Shown here: positions 1-9,055 of the stretch, in pieces | How positions within the stretch are numbered: position 1 is the first letter of the stretch | Layout of the letters: each line of letters opens with the position of its first letter | Assembly (NCBI RefSeq): GCF_900220975.1 | Contig: NZ_OBQD01000008.1 | Location: 233,484 to 297,483, forward strand | Direction of reading: 5' to 3' | DNA: 64,000 nucleotides | From: Rhizobium subbaraonis | Lineage (GTDB): Bacteria; Pseudomonadota; Alphaproteobacteria; Rhizobiales; Rhizobiaceae | Notes under the pieces: model-generated | Seen by the model: the letters and a program-made list of their open reading frames with translations, nothing else | The model's database searches: none | Told to the model about the DNA's origin: nothing | Translations under genes and position numbers: made by a program

Positions 1-81
1 CTATGAGCTAGACCCGACAAAGCGCTCCAGAACCTAAGACCGGCGGTGCATAGCGCGGCCAGCCGGCAGGCAGTCCAGCAC

Positions 82-1275
82 ATGACCACGATCGATCCCG
101 TCCTCAATCTCGCCACTCTCATCCGCTGCCCTTCCGTCACGCCGGCCGAAGGCGGTGCGCTGGCGGCGCTGGAGGCCATGCTCGCCCCGCTCGGCTTCAA
201 TGTGGAGCGCGTGGTGATGTCGGCTCCGGGGACGCCGGATGTGGAGAACCTCTATGCGCGCATCGGCACCAACGGCCCGCATCTGATGTTTGCCGGCCAC
301 ACCGACGTCGTGCCGGTCGGCGATGAGACCGCCTGGACCCACGGCCCTTTCTCGGCCGATATCGCCGACGGCGAAATGTACGGCCGCGGCGCTGTCGACA
401 TGAAGGGCGGGATTGCCTGCTTCGTTGCGGCCGTCGCCCGCCACATTGAGAAGCACGGGCCGCCGGCCGGCTCCGTCTCCTTTCTGATTACCGGTGACGA
501 GGAAGGCCCCGCGGTCAACGGCACCATCAGGCTTTTGGAATGGGCGGCGGCGAAGGGCGAGCGCTGGGATGCCTGCGTGGTCGGCGAGCCGACCAATCCG
601 GACATGCTGGGCGACATGATCAAGATCGGCCGGCGCGGCTCGGTCTCGGGCACGCTGACCGTCTTCGGGGTCCAGGGGCACGCCGCCTATCCGCACCTGG
701 CGGACAATCCCGTCCGCGCCGTCATTGCTCTTGCCGATGCGCTGATGGACCCGCCCTTCGATGCGGGCACGGCCGACTTCCAGCCTTCGAACCTGGAGGT
801 GACCACCATCGACGTGGGCAATCGCGCCGTAAACGTGATCCCGGCCAGGGCCTCTGCCAGCTTCAATATCCGCTTCAACGACAACTGGACGGCCGATGGC
901 GTGAAAGCCGAAATCGTTCGCAGGCTGGAAAAGGCGGCATCCGACGACCGGCTCCGCCCGGGCCGTCAGCCGGTCCGCTACGAAATCACCTGGGCGGAAC
1001 GTCCGAGCCACGTGTTCCTGACGCGCGACGACCGGCTCATCGCCTCCCTGTCGGCGGCGATCGAGGCGGCGATCGGCAGGGTTCCGAAGCTGTCGACCAC
1101 CGGCGGCACGTCTGATGCGCGTTTCATCAAGGATTACTGCCCCGTCGTCGAATTTGGCCTCGTCGGCCAGACGATGCACATGGTCGACGAACGCGTCGCC
1201 GTCGCCGATCTCGAGACGCTGACGAAGATATACGAAACCTTCCTGGAACGCTGGTTCGCCGATGCCGGGGATTGA
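82..1275 (+). CDS. dapE: Succinyl-diaminopimelate desuccinylase
   Basis: Zinc-dependent M20 hydrolase that converts N-succinyl-LL-diaminopimelate to LL-diaminopimelate plus succinate in the lysine and peptidoglycan precursor pathway, in the cytoplasm. Visible motifs are GHTD with the metal ligand His73, the bridging Asp106 in GAVDMKGG, and the DEE triplet at 139-141 containing the catalytic and metal-binding glutamates. The 397 residues match the rhizobial family. I start at the ATG giving MTTIDPVLNLATLIRCPSVT; the in-frame ATG 36 bases upstream would add residues absent from homologues. The last 14 bases overlap the next gene, so the two are probably translated together. Confidence 0.96.
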   Translation: MTTIDPVLNLATLIRCPSVTPAEGGALAALEAMLAPLGFNVERVVMSAPGTPDVENLYARIGTNGPHLMFAGHTDVVPVGDETAWTHGPFSADIADGEMYGRGAVDMKGGIACFVAAVARHIEKHGPPAGSVSFLITGDEEGPAVNGTIRLLEWAAAKGERWDACVVGEPTNPDMLGDMIKIGRRGSVSGTLTVFGVQGHAAYPHLADNPVRAVIALADALMDPPFDAGTADFQPSNLEVTTIDVGNRAVNVIPARASASFNIRFNDNWTADGVKAEIVRRLEKAASDDRLRPGRQPVRYEITWAERPSHVFLTRDDRLIASLSAAIEAAIGRVPKLSTTGGTSDARFIKDYCPVVEFGLVGQTMHMVDERVAVADLETLTKIYETFLERWFADAGD

Positions 1276-1858
1276 CGAGGTCCTCCATTATCTCACCGGT
1301 GTCTGGCAACTCGTCCGACAGAAGCCCGAAGGCTTCCGCTGGCTGGACCTCACCTGGCGCGGTCTTGTTCGCTCGTTCTGGGCGATGGCCTGGAGCCTGC
1401 CGGCGCTGGCAGTCATATGGGCCTCGTGGCGCCTCTATTTTCTCGGCCGCATGCCGGAAGGAACGGGTGCCGGGTTCGATTTCGTCCTGAAGCTCGCCTT
1501 CATCGATCTCGTCGGCTGGTTCCTGCCGCTGATCCTCGTCGCCTTGCTGGCACGCCCGCTGGGATACGCGCAGCATCTGGCGACCATGGTCATCGCCAGC
1601 AACTGGATCGCCGTGCCCTTTGCCTACGCGACCGCCATTCCCTTTGCCATCGCGCTGGTGGTGCCGGATTTCTCCGCTTTTTCCGGGCTCCTGCTCTACG
1701 CCGTCTTCGGCATGAGTATCATGCTGCAGTACCGTCTGATGTGGATGTGCGTCGGCAAGCAGTCGCTGCTGGCGGCGACTATCACCGCATTGTTCGTGCT
1801 GCCGCCTCTTCTTGCAGGGCAGGGTCTGCAGGTTCTGCTCGGCACATTGCCGGGCTGA
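1262..1858 (+). CDS. Conserved inner-membrane protein downstream of dapE
   Basis: A 198-residue protein with about four or five hydrophobic segments (roughly 40-60, 80-100, 105-130, 135-160 and 170-195) and no recognisable enzyme motif. It begins inside the end of dapE, in another frame, and ends a few bases before the convergent truA. From memory, a protein like this follows dapE in many Rhizobiaceae, so it is probably a real core gene; its function is unknown. Translational coupling to dapE is inferred from the overlap only. Confidence 0.75.
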   Translation: MPGIDEVLHYLTGVWQLVRQKPEGFRWLDLTWRGLVRSFWAMAWSLPALAVIWASWRLYFLGRMPEGTGAGFDFVLKLAFIDLVGWFLPLILVALLARPLGYAQHLATMVIASNWIAVPFAYATAIPFAIALVVPDFSAFSGLLLYAVFGMSIMLQYRLMWMCVGKQSLLAATITALFVLPPLLAGQGLQVLLGTLPG

Positions 1859-1864
1859 GAAATA

Positions 1865-2608
1865 TCAGTAGTCGACCTGCATGAAGTAGAGCCCCTCCGG
1901 TGGGGCGACCGGGCCGCACGCCTTGCGGTCTCGAGCCTGCAGCGCTGCCCGCACATCGGCCACGCTCCACTTTCCTTCGCCTGCAAGCTTCAGCGTGCCG
2001 GCAAACGAGCGGATCTGATTGTGAAGGAAGCTCTGCGCCGTGGCGCGGATCTCGATCAGCTCGCCCGTGCGCGTCACGTCGAGCCGGTCGATCGTTCGGA
2101 CCGGGCTGTTGGCCTGGCAATGGGCCGAGCGGAAGGTCGTAAAGTCGTGCTTGCCGACGAGTTCCTGCGCGGCGGCGTGCATCGCCTCGTGGTCGAGCGG
2201 CTTTGCCACGAACCACGCGCGCTTCGCCTCCAGCGCCAGCGGCGCCCGGCGCGCGATGATGCGGTAGAGGTAGTGGCGCCGCTGTGCGGAAAATCGGGCA
2301 TCGAAGGTGTCGTCCACCAGCGCGGCATCAAGGATCGCCACCCGCTCGCCCGCCTGCATCAGATGCGCGTTCAGGGCGTTGCGAAGCGTGTGCTCCTCCC
2401 AGGCCCGGGACAGGTCGGCATGGGCGACCTGTCCCATGGCGTGGACGCCTGAATCGGTGCGGCCGGCGCCCCGGATCGAGATCGTTTCGCCGGTGAGGGA
2501 GAGGATCGCCTTTTCCACGGCGCCCTGAACGGAGGGGCCGTTTTCCTGCCGCTGCCAGCCGACATAGGGCGTACCATCATACTCTATGATCATGCGGTAG
2601 CGCGGCAT
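1865..2608 (-). CDS. truA: tRNA pseudouridine(38-40) synthase TruA
   Basis: Makes pseudouridine at positions 38-40 of the tRNA anticodon arm. The protein (247 residues) has the signature [11 protein letters not shown], with catalytic Asp52, and the conserved C-terminal [10 protein letters not shown] segment. The start is set by homology ([18 protein letters not shown]) and by the TGATG overlap with the stop codon of fmt; a longer upstream open frame lies inside fmt and is not used. fmt and truA are therefore translationally coupled. Confidence 0.96.
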   Translation of the reverse strand: MPRYRMIIEYDGTPYVGWQRQENGPSVQGAVEKAILSLTGETISIRGAGRTDSGVHAMGQVAHADLSRAWEEHTLRNALNAHLMQAGERVAILDAALVDDTFDARFSAQRRHYLYRIIARRAPLALEAKRAWFVAKPLDHEAMHAAAQELVGKHDFTTFRSAHCQANSPVRTIDRLDVTRTGELIEIRATAQSFLHNQIRSFAGTLKLAGEGKWSVADVRAALQARDRKACGPVAPPEGLYFMQVDY

Positions 2609-3546
2609 CAGGCGATCACCGTGCCGGCCGGAACCGGTGTACCGCGCAGGAAATCCGCAACGTCGAGCGGCTTGCCGCCGGCCTTCTGCAGGCGGGTGAG
2701 CGAGATGGCGCCATCCGCGCACGCGACGACGAGACCATCGCGGGATAGCACCGTTCCCCTCGCCCCGTTGCCATCGGCGATCCGTGATCCCAGCACCTTC
2801 ACCCGCTCGGGCCTGCCGGCAACGTCCAGTTCGAACCAGGCGCCTGGGAAGGGGGACAGCGCACGGATGTGGTTGTGCACATCGGCCGCGGGGCGGGCGA
2901 AGTCGATCCGGGTCTCGCCCTTGTTGATCTTGGCCGCATAGACAACACCCTCGTCGTCCTGCGGCGTCAGCGGCAGCACACCGGTTTCCAGGCGTTCCAT
3001 CGCCTGTGCCATCAGCGTGCCGCCAACCTGCATCAGCCTGTCGTGCAATTCGCCGCCGGTCATCTCGGGCGCAATGGCGACGCGCTGGGTCAGCGCAACG
3101 GGACCGGTGTCGAGCCCCTTGTCCATCTTCATCACCATCATGCCGGTTTCCGTGTCACCAGCCATGATCGCCCGCTGGATCGGTGCCGCACCGCGCCAGC
3201 GCGGCAGCAGCGAGGCGTGACCGTTGTAGCAGCCGAGCCGGGTGCCGGTCAGGATCGCCTCGGGCAGGAGCAGCCCGTAGGCGACCACTACGGCAACATC
3301 GGCTTCGAGCGCCCGGAAGGCTGCACGATCTTCCTCGGCCTTGAAGTTCAGGGGCGTGTACACGGGGATGCCGAGCGCTTCGGCGCGCTGGTGCACGGGC
3401 GATTTCTGCAGCTCCAGCCCGCGTCGCCCCGCAGGCCGCGGCGGCTGCGAATAGGCGGCGACGATTGTATGGCCGGCCTCGAAAAGCGCGTTCAGCGTCG
3501 CCACGGAAAATTCCGGCGTGCCCATGAAGATGATGCGAAGCGCCAT
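2608..3546 (-). CDS. fmt: Methionyl-tRNA formyltransferase
   Basis: Formylates initiator Met-tRNA using 10-formyl-tetrahydrofolate. The 312-residue protein starts [15 protein letters not shown] and has the [15 protein letters not shown] motif carrying the catalytic Asn and His, with the catalytic Asp in the downstream [11 protein letters not shown] segment. The C-terminal OB-like tRNA-binding domain is present. It is upstream of truA in the same direction and overlaps it by one base. def lies about 115 bases further upstream on the same strand, so def-fmt-truA probably form one translation-related operon. Confidence 0.97.
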   Translation of the reverse strand: MALRIIFMGTPEFSVATLNALFEAGHTIVAAYSQPPRPAGRRGLELQKSPVHQRAEALGIPVYTPLNFKAEEDRAAFRALEADVAVVVAYGLLLPEAILTGTRLGCYNGHASLLPRWRGAAPIQRAIMAGDTETGMMVMKMDKGLDTGPVALTQRVAIAPEMTGGELHDRLMQVGGTLMAQAMERLETGVLPLTPQDDEGVVYAAKINKGETRIDFARPAADVHNHIRALSPFPGAWFELDVAGRPERVKVLGSRIADGNGARGTVLSRDGLVVACADGAISLTRLQKAGGKPLDVADFLRGTPVPAGTVIA

Positions 3547-3663
3547 GCCGCAATGCTCCCGTCAGGCGCATGATTCTCCGGATCGGACCGATCGCCAGAG
3601 CGGCGCATGCGCGGGTTCAAACTGTTACCGTAGTGGCCCGGGGTCAGCGTTTCAACGTCGCCG

Positions 3664-4188
3664 TCAGATCGCCTTGGCGCCGCGGGTCTTTGCGGCCTTG
3701 GTGAACTTGCGGATCACCATGTCGCGCTTGAGCTTGGAGATATGGTCGATGAAGAGCACGCCGTTGAGGTGGTCGATTTCGTGCTGCAGGCAGGTCGCCA
3801 GCAATCCGTCGGCCTCGATCGTCTGCTCCTTGCCGTCGCGGTCGAGATAACGCACGGTGATCGCGGCCGGGCGCTCCACTTCGGCGTAGTAGTCCGGGAT
3901 CGAAAGGCAGCCTTCCTCGTAGACGGAACGCGCATCGCTCGAGGCGACGATCTCGGGGTTGATGAAGACGAGCGGCGTCTTCTCCTCGCCGTCCTTCGAG
4001 ACGTCCAGCACCAGCATGCGGCGCGGCACGCCGATCTGGATCGCCGCCAGGCCGATGCCGGGCGCGTCGTACATCGTCTCCAGCATGTCCGTTGCCAGGC
4101 GGCGCGTCTCGTCGTTGATGGCCTCCAGGGGGGTGGAGACCTGTCGCAGGATGGGATCGGGAAGAATAATCAGCGGTTTGATCGTCAT
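3664..4188 (-). CDS. def: Peptide deformylase
   Basis: Removes the N-formyl group from nascent proteins. All three family motifs are present: [13 protein letters not shown] (metal-binding Cys) and HEIDHLNG (two metal-binding His and the catalytic Glu). I use the ATG giving [15 protein letters not shown], as in rhizobial homologues, preceded by an AAGTGAAG ribosome-binding site; an in-frame GTG lies nine bases further upstream. The 174-residue length is normal. It heads the def-fmt-truA group. Confidence 0.96.
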   Translation of the reverse strand: MTIKPLIILPDPILRQVSTPLEAINDETRRLATDMLETMYDAPGIGLAAIQIGVPRRMLVLDVSKDGEEKTPLVFINPEIVASSDARSVYEEGCLSIPDYYAEVERPAAITVRYLDRDGKEQTIEADGLLATCLQHEIDHLNGVLFIDHISKLKRDMVIRKFTKAAKTRGAKAI

Positions 4189-4317
4189 GTGCTTCACTTA
4201 GCGGTTTGTCGGGCGCCTTTCAATTGTCTTGGAAGGCATCGCTTTCCATCCAGGCTACCCGGCATTCTGTTCACGTTATGATCTATCTTCGGGCGCAAAT
4301 ACTGGTATGTTTGCGCC

Positions 4318-5532
4318 ATGACTCCGCAATTCTCTTTCAAGGAAACGCTGATTCGGCTGGTGGATGCCCTGTCGCGGGATCCGGCCCTGCAGCTTCTGTG
4401 CATTCTGGCGGCGGCCGTGCTGCTAGGCATCTTCTATGTCGCTCGCCGTTCGGCGCGTATTCGGCAGCAGGCATCGGCCGTAGCCGACGCGCGGCTTTCG
4501 GAGCTGTTACGGGCGCAAAACGAGATGCAGGGCCGTGTCGCGGCCATGGCCGAGGTGTTTGGCGCGCGGCAGGCGGAGACCAACCAGTCGATCAATCAGC
4601 GGCTCGACGGGCTGACGCAGCGGCTCGGCCAGTCGATCAGCGAGCAGACGCGCGCCACCCATGAGAACCTCCGCCGGCTGCAGGAGCGGCTGGCGGTGAT
4701 CGACACCGCGCAGACGAACATCCAGTCGCTGGCCAAAGACGTCGTCGGCCTGCAGGCCATTCTCTCCAACAAGCAGACGCGGGGTGCGTTCGGGCAGGCG
4801 CGCATGGAGGCGATCGTCGCGGACGGCCTTCCGATGGGTGCCTACGAATTCCAGCCGCAACTGGCAAACGGCGTCCGTCCCGATTGCGTCATCCGCATGC
4901 CGAACGGCCAGCCGCCGCTGGTGATCGACGCCAAGTTTCCGCTGGAGGCATGGAACGCCATGGGCGCGGCCAAGAGTGCCGAGGCGTCGAAGGCCGCAGC
5001 CCAGCAGTTTCGCCGTGACATGGAGGTCCATGTCCGTGACATCGCGGAGAAGTACCTTCTCCCGGGCGAGACGCAGGACACCGCCTTCCTCTTCGTTCCC
5101 TCGGAATCGATCTTCGCGGCCGTCCACGAGAACTTCGAGGCGATTGTCCAGAAGGCCCATCGTTCCCGCATCGTCATCGTCTCGCCCTCCCTCCTGCTGC
5201 TGTCGATACAGGTGCTTCAGGCCTTGCTGAAGGACCAGCGCATGCGCGAGCAGGCGCACGTTATCCAGGGTGAGGTGGTCCGGCTGATGGAGGACCTCGG
5301 ACGTCTCGATGACCGCGTTCGCAAGCTGCACGGCCATTTCACCTCGGCACAGAAGGATGTGGACCAGATCCTTACCTCGACGGAGAAGCTCGCCCGCCGG
5401 GGCGCGCGCATCGGCGAGATGGAGTTCGAAACCGCAGCCGCGTCCGCCTCGGTCCAGCCGCAGCAACCGGCCGAGCGAGGGGTCGAGAGCCGCACCGGCC
5501 AATTGAAGCTCAGAGTGGTTGACGAGGACTGA
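4318..5532 (+). CDS. rmuC: DNA recombination protein RmuC
   Basis: A 404-residue RmuC family protein: one N-terminal membrane-spanning segment (about 18-42), a coiled-coil stretch rich in Q/R/E (about 60-150), then the RmuC domain with a PD-(D/E)XK-like core (PPLVIDAKFPLEAW, where Asp and Lys fit the nuclease signature). RmuC limits inversions and rearrangements; its exact activity is not settled. It is divergent from def and follows an AT-richer stretch. Confidence 0.93.
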   Translation: MTPQFSFKETLIRLVDALSRDPALQLLCILAAAVLLGIFYVARRSARIRQQASAVADARLSELLRAQNEMQGRVAAMAEVFGARQAETNQSINQRLDGLTQRLGQSISEQTRATHENLRRLQERLAVIDTAQTNIQSLAKDVVGLQAILSNKQTRGAFGQARMEAIVADGLPMGAYEFQPQLANGVRPDCVIRMPNGQPPLVIDAKFPLEAWNAMGAAKSAEASKAAAQQFRRDMEVHVRDIAEKYLLPGETQDTAFLFVPSESIFAAVHENFEAIVQKAHRSRIVIVSPSLLLLSIQVLQALLKDQRMREQAHVIQGEVVRLMEDLGRLDDRVRKLHGHFTSAQKDVDQILTSTEKLARRGARIGEMEFETAAASASVQPQQPAERGVESRTGQLKLRVVDED

Positions 5533-5581
5533 TCGTCTCGGGCAGTGTCGGCCGAAGAAAACCGCTGAGGAACGCGTCCCC

Positions 5582-6490
5582 ATGATCACCGTCTTCGGAT
5601 CCATCAACATGGATCTCATCGCCACGACCGAGCGTCTGCCGAAGCCGGGGGAAACCGTGCGCGGACATACGTTCACGACTGCGGCCGGCGGCAAGGGCGC
5701 CAATCAGGCGCTGGCGGCCCGGCGTGCGGGCGCGACCGTACGGATGGCGGGTGCGGTAGGCGGCGATGCCTTCGCAGCCGAATCGCTGGTGCTGCTGACG
5801 CAGGCCGCGGTAAACCTCGACCTGGTGAAGGTCGCAGACGAGCCGACGGGCACGGCCCACATCCTCGTCAGCGACGACGGCGAGAACGTTATCGTCGTCG
5901 TGGCCGGGGCCAACGGCGACGTCACGGCTGCGGACGCCAAGGCTGCGGTCTCGCAGATGTCGGCGGGCGACGTCCTGATGCTGCAGCTGGAAGTGCCGCC
6001 GGAAGCCGTGGAGGCGGCGCTCGACGCGGCAAAGGCGCGGCGGGTCACGTCGGTCATCAACCTCGCGCCGCTGACGTCGGATGCCCAAATGCTGGGTGCC
6101 AAGGCCGATATCGTCGTCACCAACGAAACCGAGTTCGAGCTTTTCGCCGGCAAGCAGAACCTGTCGGACGCGGCGCGGGAAGCCGAAATGCGCGCGATCC
6201 ATGAGCGCACGGGCCAGACGCTGATCGTCACGCTCGGCGCCGACGGGGTCATCGCCATCCGCAAGGGCAACGTTTTTCGCACCCCCGGCCTGAAGATCGA
6301 GCCGGTGGATACTGTCGGTGCCGGCGACAGTTTCTGTGGCTATCTTGCTGCCTCGCTCGATGCCGGCCTTCCCTTTGCCGACTGCCTGCGCCGCGCGGCC
6401 GTCGCCGGCTCGCTGGCGTGCCTCAAGCGCGGCGCCCAGCCCTCGATACCCGATGCTGCTGCGGTCGATGCCCTGGTGTCGGCAAGCTAG
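5582..6490 (+). CDS. rbsK: PfkB-family sugar kinase, ribokinase-like
   Basis: ATP-dependent kinase of the PfkB family, most like ribokinase (ribose to ribose-5-phosphate). It starts MITVFGSINMDLIATTERLP and has the two PfkB signatures, AAGGKGANQALAARRAGA and DTVGAGDSFCGYLAAS; the Asp in GAGD is the catalytic base. The 302 residues are typical. The substrate is inferred, because no ribose transporter or regulator is adjacent, so another pentose or a nucleoside is possible. An open frame extends upstream into rmuC but lacks homology. Confidence 0.85.
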   Translation: MITVFGSINMDLIATTERLPKPGETVRGHTFTTAAGGKGANQALAARRAGATVRMAGAVGGDAFAAESLVLLTQAAVNLDLVKVADEPTGTAHILVSDDGENVIVVVAGANGDVTAADAKAAVSQMSAGDVLMLQLEVPPEAVEAALDAAKARRVTSVINLAPLTSDAQMLGAKADIVVTNETEFELFAGKQNLSDAAREAEMRAIHERTGQTLIVTLGADGVIAIRKGNVFRTPGLKIEPVDTVGAGDSFCGYLAASLDAGLPFADCLRRAAVAGSLACLKRGAQPSIPDAAAVDALVSAS

Positions 6491-6574
6491 CCTTGTTCAT
6501 GCGCAGGTGGAACCTTTCTTGAAACGCGGGTGCTGCGGCCTACCTTTTGTTGCGCTGCGGCAAGGAGAGAGGCG

Positions 6575-7234
6575 ATGAGCGAAGACGAGGCCCCGGAGAC
6601 CAAACTTACCCAGACGAAGCGCCGCTGGGCCGAGCAGGGCCGCTTTCTGACGGGCCGGATCAGCCGGCAGGGTACGGATCGCCTGCCGCCGGGCCAGCAT
6701 CTGGTGAAGAACTGGCCCGTTCTCGATCTCGGTCAGCAGCCGGTCGTCCGGCCCGAGAGCTGGCGGCTCGATATCGCAGGCGAGGTGGATAGCCCGGCTT
6801 CGCTCGACTGGCGCGCCTTTCAGGCGCTGCCGCAGACCAACAATCAGTCCGACATCCACTGCGTGACGACATGGTCGCGCTACGACAATCGCTGGCAGGG
6901 GGTCTCCACGCATGACCTGCTCGATCTCGTCATGCCGAAGCCGTCGGCGAGCCATGTCATGCTGTCGAGCTATGACGGCTATACCACCAACCTGCCGCTT
7001 GCCGATTTCGCCGTCGAGGACGCGATTCTGGCCACCCACTGGGAGGGAGAACCCCTGTCGGTGGAGCACGGCGGCCCGGTGCGCCTCGTGGTGCCCCACC
7101 TCTACTTCTGGAAAAGTGCCAAGTGGGTGAACCGCATCGAGTTCCTGGTCGGCGACCGGGCGGGTTTCTGGGAGCGCAACGGCTATCACATGCGGGGCGA
7201 TCCCTGGACCGAGGAGCGCTATTCGGGGGATTGA
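6575..7234 (+). CDS. Sulfite-oxidase-like molybdopterin oxidoreductase
   Basis: A 219-residue protein with the sulfite oxidase/MsrP molybdopterin fold. The sequence DIHCVTTWSRYDN supplies the conserved cysteine that ligates molybdenum, and the C-terminal LYFWKSAKWVNRIEF matches the family. No Tat or Sec signal is seen, so it is probably cytosolic, unlike periplasmic MsrP. The start follows a strong AAGGAGAG ribosome-binding site. The physiological substrate is unknown. It stands alone, with no partner cytochrome or membrane subunit nearby. Confidence 0.85.
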   Translation: MSEDEAPETKLTQTKRRWAEQGRFLTGRISRQGTDRLPPGQHLVKNWPVLDLGQQPVVRPESWRLDIAGEVDSPASLDWRAFQALPQTNNQSDIHCVTTWSRYDNRWQGVSTHDLLDLVMPKPSASHVMLSSYDGYTTNLPLADFAVEDAILATHWEGEPLSVEHGGPVRLVVPHLYFWKSAKWVNRIEFLVGDRAGFWERNGYHMRGDPWTEERYSGD

Positions 7235-7272
7235 GCTTTGTCCCTAGCTCGTAGGAGCTATTCTTCCCGTTG

Positions 7273-7301
7273 TCGACAGGTTCACGAGGGATCAGTATAT
7301 T
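7273..7301 (+). promoter_or_regulatory. Predicted sigma-70-type promoter for the RTX gene
   Basis: TCGACA at 7273-7278 and TATATT at 7296-7301 are separated by 17 bases, close to the -35/-10 consensus, and lie 33 bases before the RTX start codon. The surrounding sequence is AT-richer than the genes around it. This is a sequence-based prediction only. Confidence 0.5.
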
Positions 7302-7333
7302 AGCGCCTTCTTTTAAAATGGAGGGCGCCCCCG

Positions 7334-8647
7334 ATGGCGACGTACACCGTCTATTTTCCCGGTGGCAAGTATCCCCAGGACTACAGCCCTGCCATTGCCG
7401 GCTTCAACTACAATCCGATGTTCGGCGAACTGGTCGATCTGTCTTCGGCGACGGTGATCGGCAGTTCGTCGACGCGCTATACCCTGCAGCTCGATGACGG
7501 CCTCAAGCTGCGCTTCAGTGGCTCCGGCTTCACCTTCGATGGCGGCGGGGACGCGACCGGCGGGACGGTGACGAAGGTCGAGTTGCTGCAGTCGAACGGC
7601 ACGACGCTGGTATCGACGCTCACGGGACTCAGCCTGTCGCTGGAGGCCCTGCAGGATGCGGCGACCGTCTTCGATCCGTGGAGCCTCCAGTCCTGGATAC
7701 TCAACCGCAGCGACATCCTGAACGGGTCGTCCGGAAACGACGATCTGGAGGGTTTCGCCGGCAACGATACGATCAACGCCAAGGGCGGCGACGACTTCGT
7801 CATCGGCGGTGAGGGCAGGGACCGCTACGACGGCGGAACCGGCTGGGACAATCTCAGCTTCCAGGACGCGCGCTTCAATCCCAATGCGCTTGGCGGCGTC
7901 GTGCTCGACGCGGCATCCGGCACAGTGGTGGACCCTTACGGCAACACCGAGCAGTTCCAGAATTTCGAGACCTTCCGGGGTACCCAGTTTCGCGACATGC
8001 TGAAGGGGTCGGCCAGGGACGAGGATTTCCAGGGCGTCGGTGGGCGGGACGTCATCGACGGCCGTGGTGGCTTCGACACCGTCAGCTATCATCGCGACCA
8101 GAGCAACGGTGGTCGCGCCATCGGCGTGACGGTGGACCTCAAGGCCGGAACGGCGATCGACGGCTTCAGCAAGACGGACACCCTCAGCCGCATCGAGGGC
8201 GTGCGCGGCACCGCCTATGCCGACAGCCTGACCGGCGGCAACGGCGACAACTGGTTGCGCGGAGACGGAGGAAACGACTATCTCGCAGGCGGCCTCGGCA
8301 ACGACCAGTTGCGCGGTGACGGCGGCAGCGACTACTTCGTCTTCAACACGAAACTCAGCGCTGCGTACAATGTCGATGAGATCGAGGACTTCAACGTCGC
8401 CGCCGACACGATCAAGTTGGAGAACGCGGTCTTCACCAAGCTGAGCGGCATCGGAACGCTCTCGGCATCGCAGTTCGTGGCCAATGACAAGGGCTGCGCG
8501 GAAAACGCCTCGCACCGCATCATCTACGAGAAGGACGCCGGCAATCTCTACTACGATTACAACGGCAAGGCGTCCGGCGGTCGCGTGCTGTTCGCGACGC
8601 TTGACGACGGCCTGGCAATGACGGCGGCAGATTTCTTCATCATCTGA
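7334..8647 (+). CDS. RTX calcium-binding protein, probable type I secretion substrate
   Basis: A 437-residue protein without a Sec signal. It has an N-terminal beta-rich domain (about 1-125), a block of glycine/aspartate nonapeptide repeats at about 130-165 (NGSSGNDDLEGFAGNDTI) and another at about 290-335 (GGNGDNWLRGDGGNDYLAGG), which bind calcium outside the cell. The C-terminal end, rich in D, A, L and F and ending in FFII, fits a type I secretion signal. No enzyme domain is recognised, so the function is unknown. No ABC exporter is adjacent. The start follows a GGAGG ribosome-binding site. Confidence 0.85.
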   Translation: MATYTVYFPGGKYPQDYSPAIAGFNYNPMFGELVDLSSATVIGSSSTRYTLQLDDGLKLRFSGSGFTFDGGGDATGGTVTKVELLQSNGTTLVSTLTGLSLSLEALQDAATVFDPWSLQSWILNRSDILNGSSGNDDLEGFAGNDTINAKGGDDFVIGGEGRDRYDGGTGWDNLSFQDARFNPNALGGVVLDAASGTVVDPYGNTEQFQNFETFRGTQFRDMLKGSARDEDFQGVGGRDVIDGRGGFDTVSYHRDQSNGGRAIGVTVDLKAGTAIDGFSKTDTLSRIEGVRGTAYADSLTGGNGDNWLRGDGGNDYLAGGLGNDQLRGDGGSDYFVFNTKLSAAYNVDEIEDFNVAADTIKLENAVFTKLSGIGTLSASQFVANDKGCAENASHRIIYEKDAGNLYYDYNGKASGGRVLFATLDDGLAMTAADFFII

Positions 8648-8673
8648 CGGCGCCATGCCCCCGGCGGCGTCAG
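8644..8673. terminator. Bidirectional terminator-like hairpin
   Basis: CTGACGGCGCC at 8644-8654 pairs with GGCGGCGTCAG at 8663-8673 with one mismatch and an 8-base loop. It includes the stop codon of the RTX gene and lies between two convergent genes. No long T tract follows, so factor-independent termination is only plausible. Confidence 0.4.
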
Positions 8674-8685
8674 CGCGCAGACCCG

Positions 8686-9036
8686 TCAGCGTCGGAACGT
8701 GTCTTCGTAGATTGCGGGCTTGAAGCCTGCAAGATAGCGGCCGTCCACGTCGAGGATCGGTCGCTTTATCATCGATGGCTGCGCCACCATCAGCGCAATC
8801 GCCCTTTCGGCGTCGAGATCGGCCTTCTCCGCCTCGGGAAGCGCGCGGAAGGTGGTGCCGGACCGGTTCAGGACCGTCTCCCAGCCCAATTCGTCGATCC
8901 AGCGTCTGATCGATGCGGCGTCGATTCCCTCCGCCTTGTAGTCGTGGAAGAGATAGGGGATGCCGTGCGTGTCGAGCCAGGTCCGGGCCTTCTTCATCGT
9001 GTCACAGTTCTTGATGCCGTAGATCCTGACGGTCAT
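8686..9036 (-). CDS. Spx/ArsC-like thioredoxin-fold protein (YffB type)
   Basis: A 116-residue member of the ArsC/Spx/MgsR family. It starts MTVRIYGIKNCDTMKKA, with a single redox-type cysteine in NCDT and the conserved SMIKRPILDVDGRYLAGF segment. The arsenate reductase triad is not obvious, so it resembles YffB rather than a true ArsC; its role is unknown. Two starts are possible: the ATG at 9042 (three bases after AAGGA) and the ATG at 9036 (nine bases after), of which I prefer the second. It follows the aminotransferase gene by about 20 bases and is probably co-transcribed with it. Confidence 0.85.
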   Translation of the reverse strand: MTVRIYGIKNCDTMKKARTWLDTHGIPYLFHDYKAEGIDAASIRRWIDELGWETVLNRSGTTFRALPEAEKADLDAERAIALMVAQPSMIKRPILDVDGRYLAGFKPAIYEDTFRR

Positions 9037-9055
9037 TTCCATGTTTCCTTTCGGC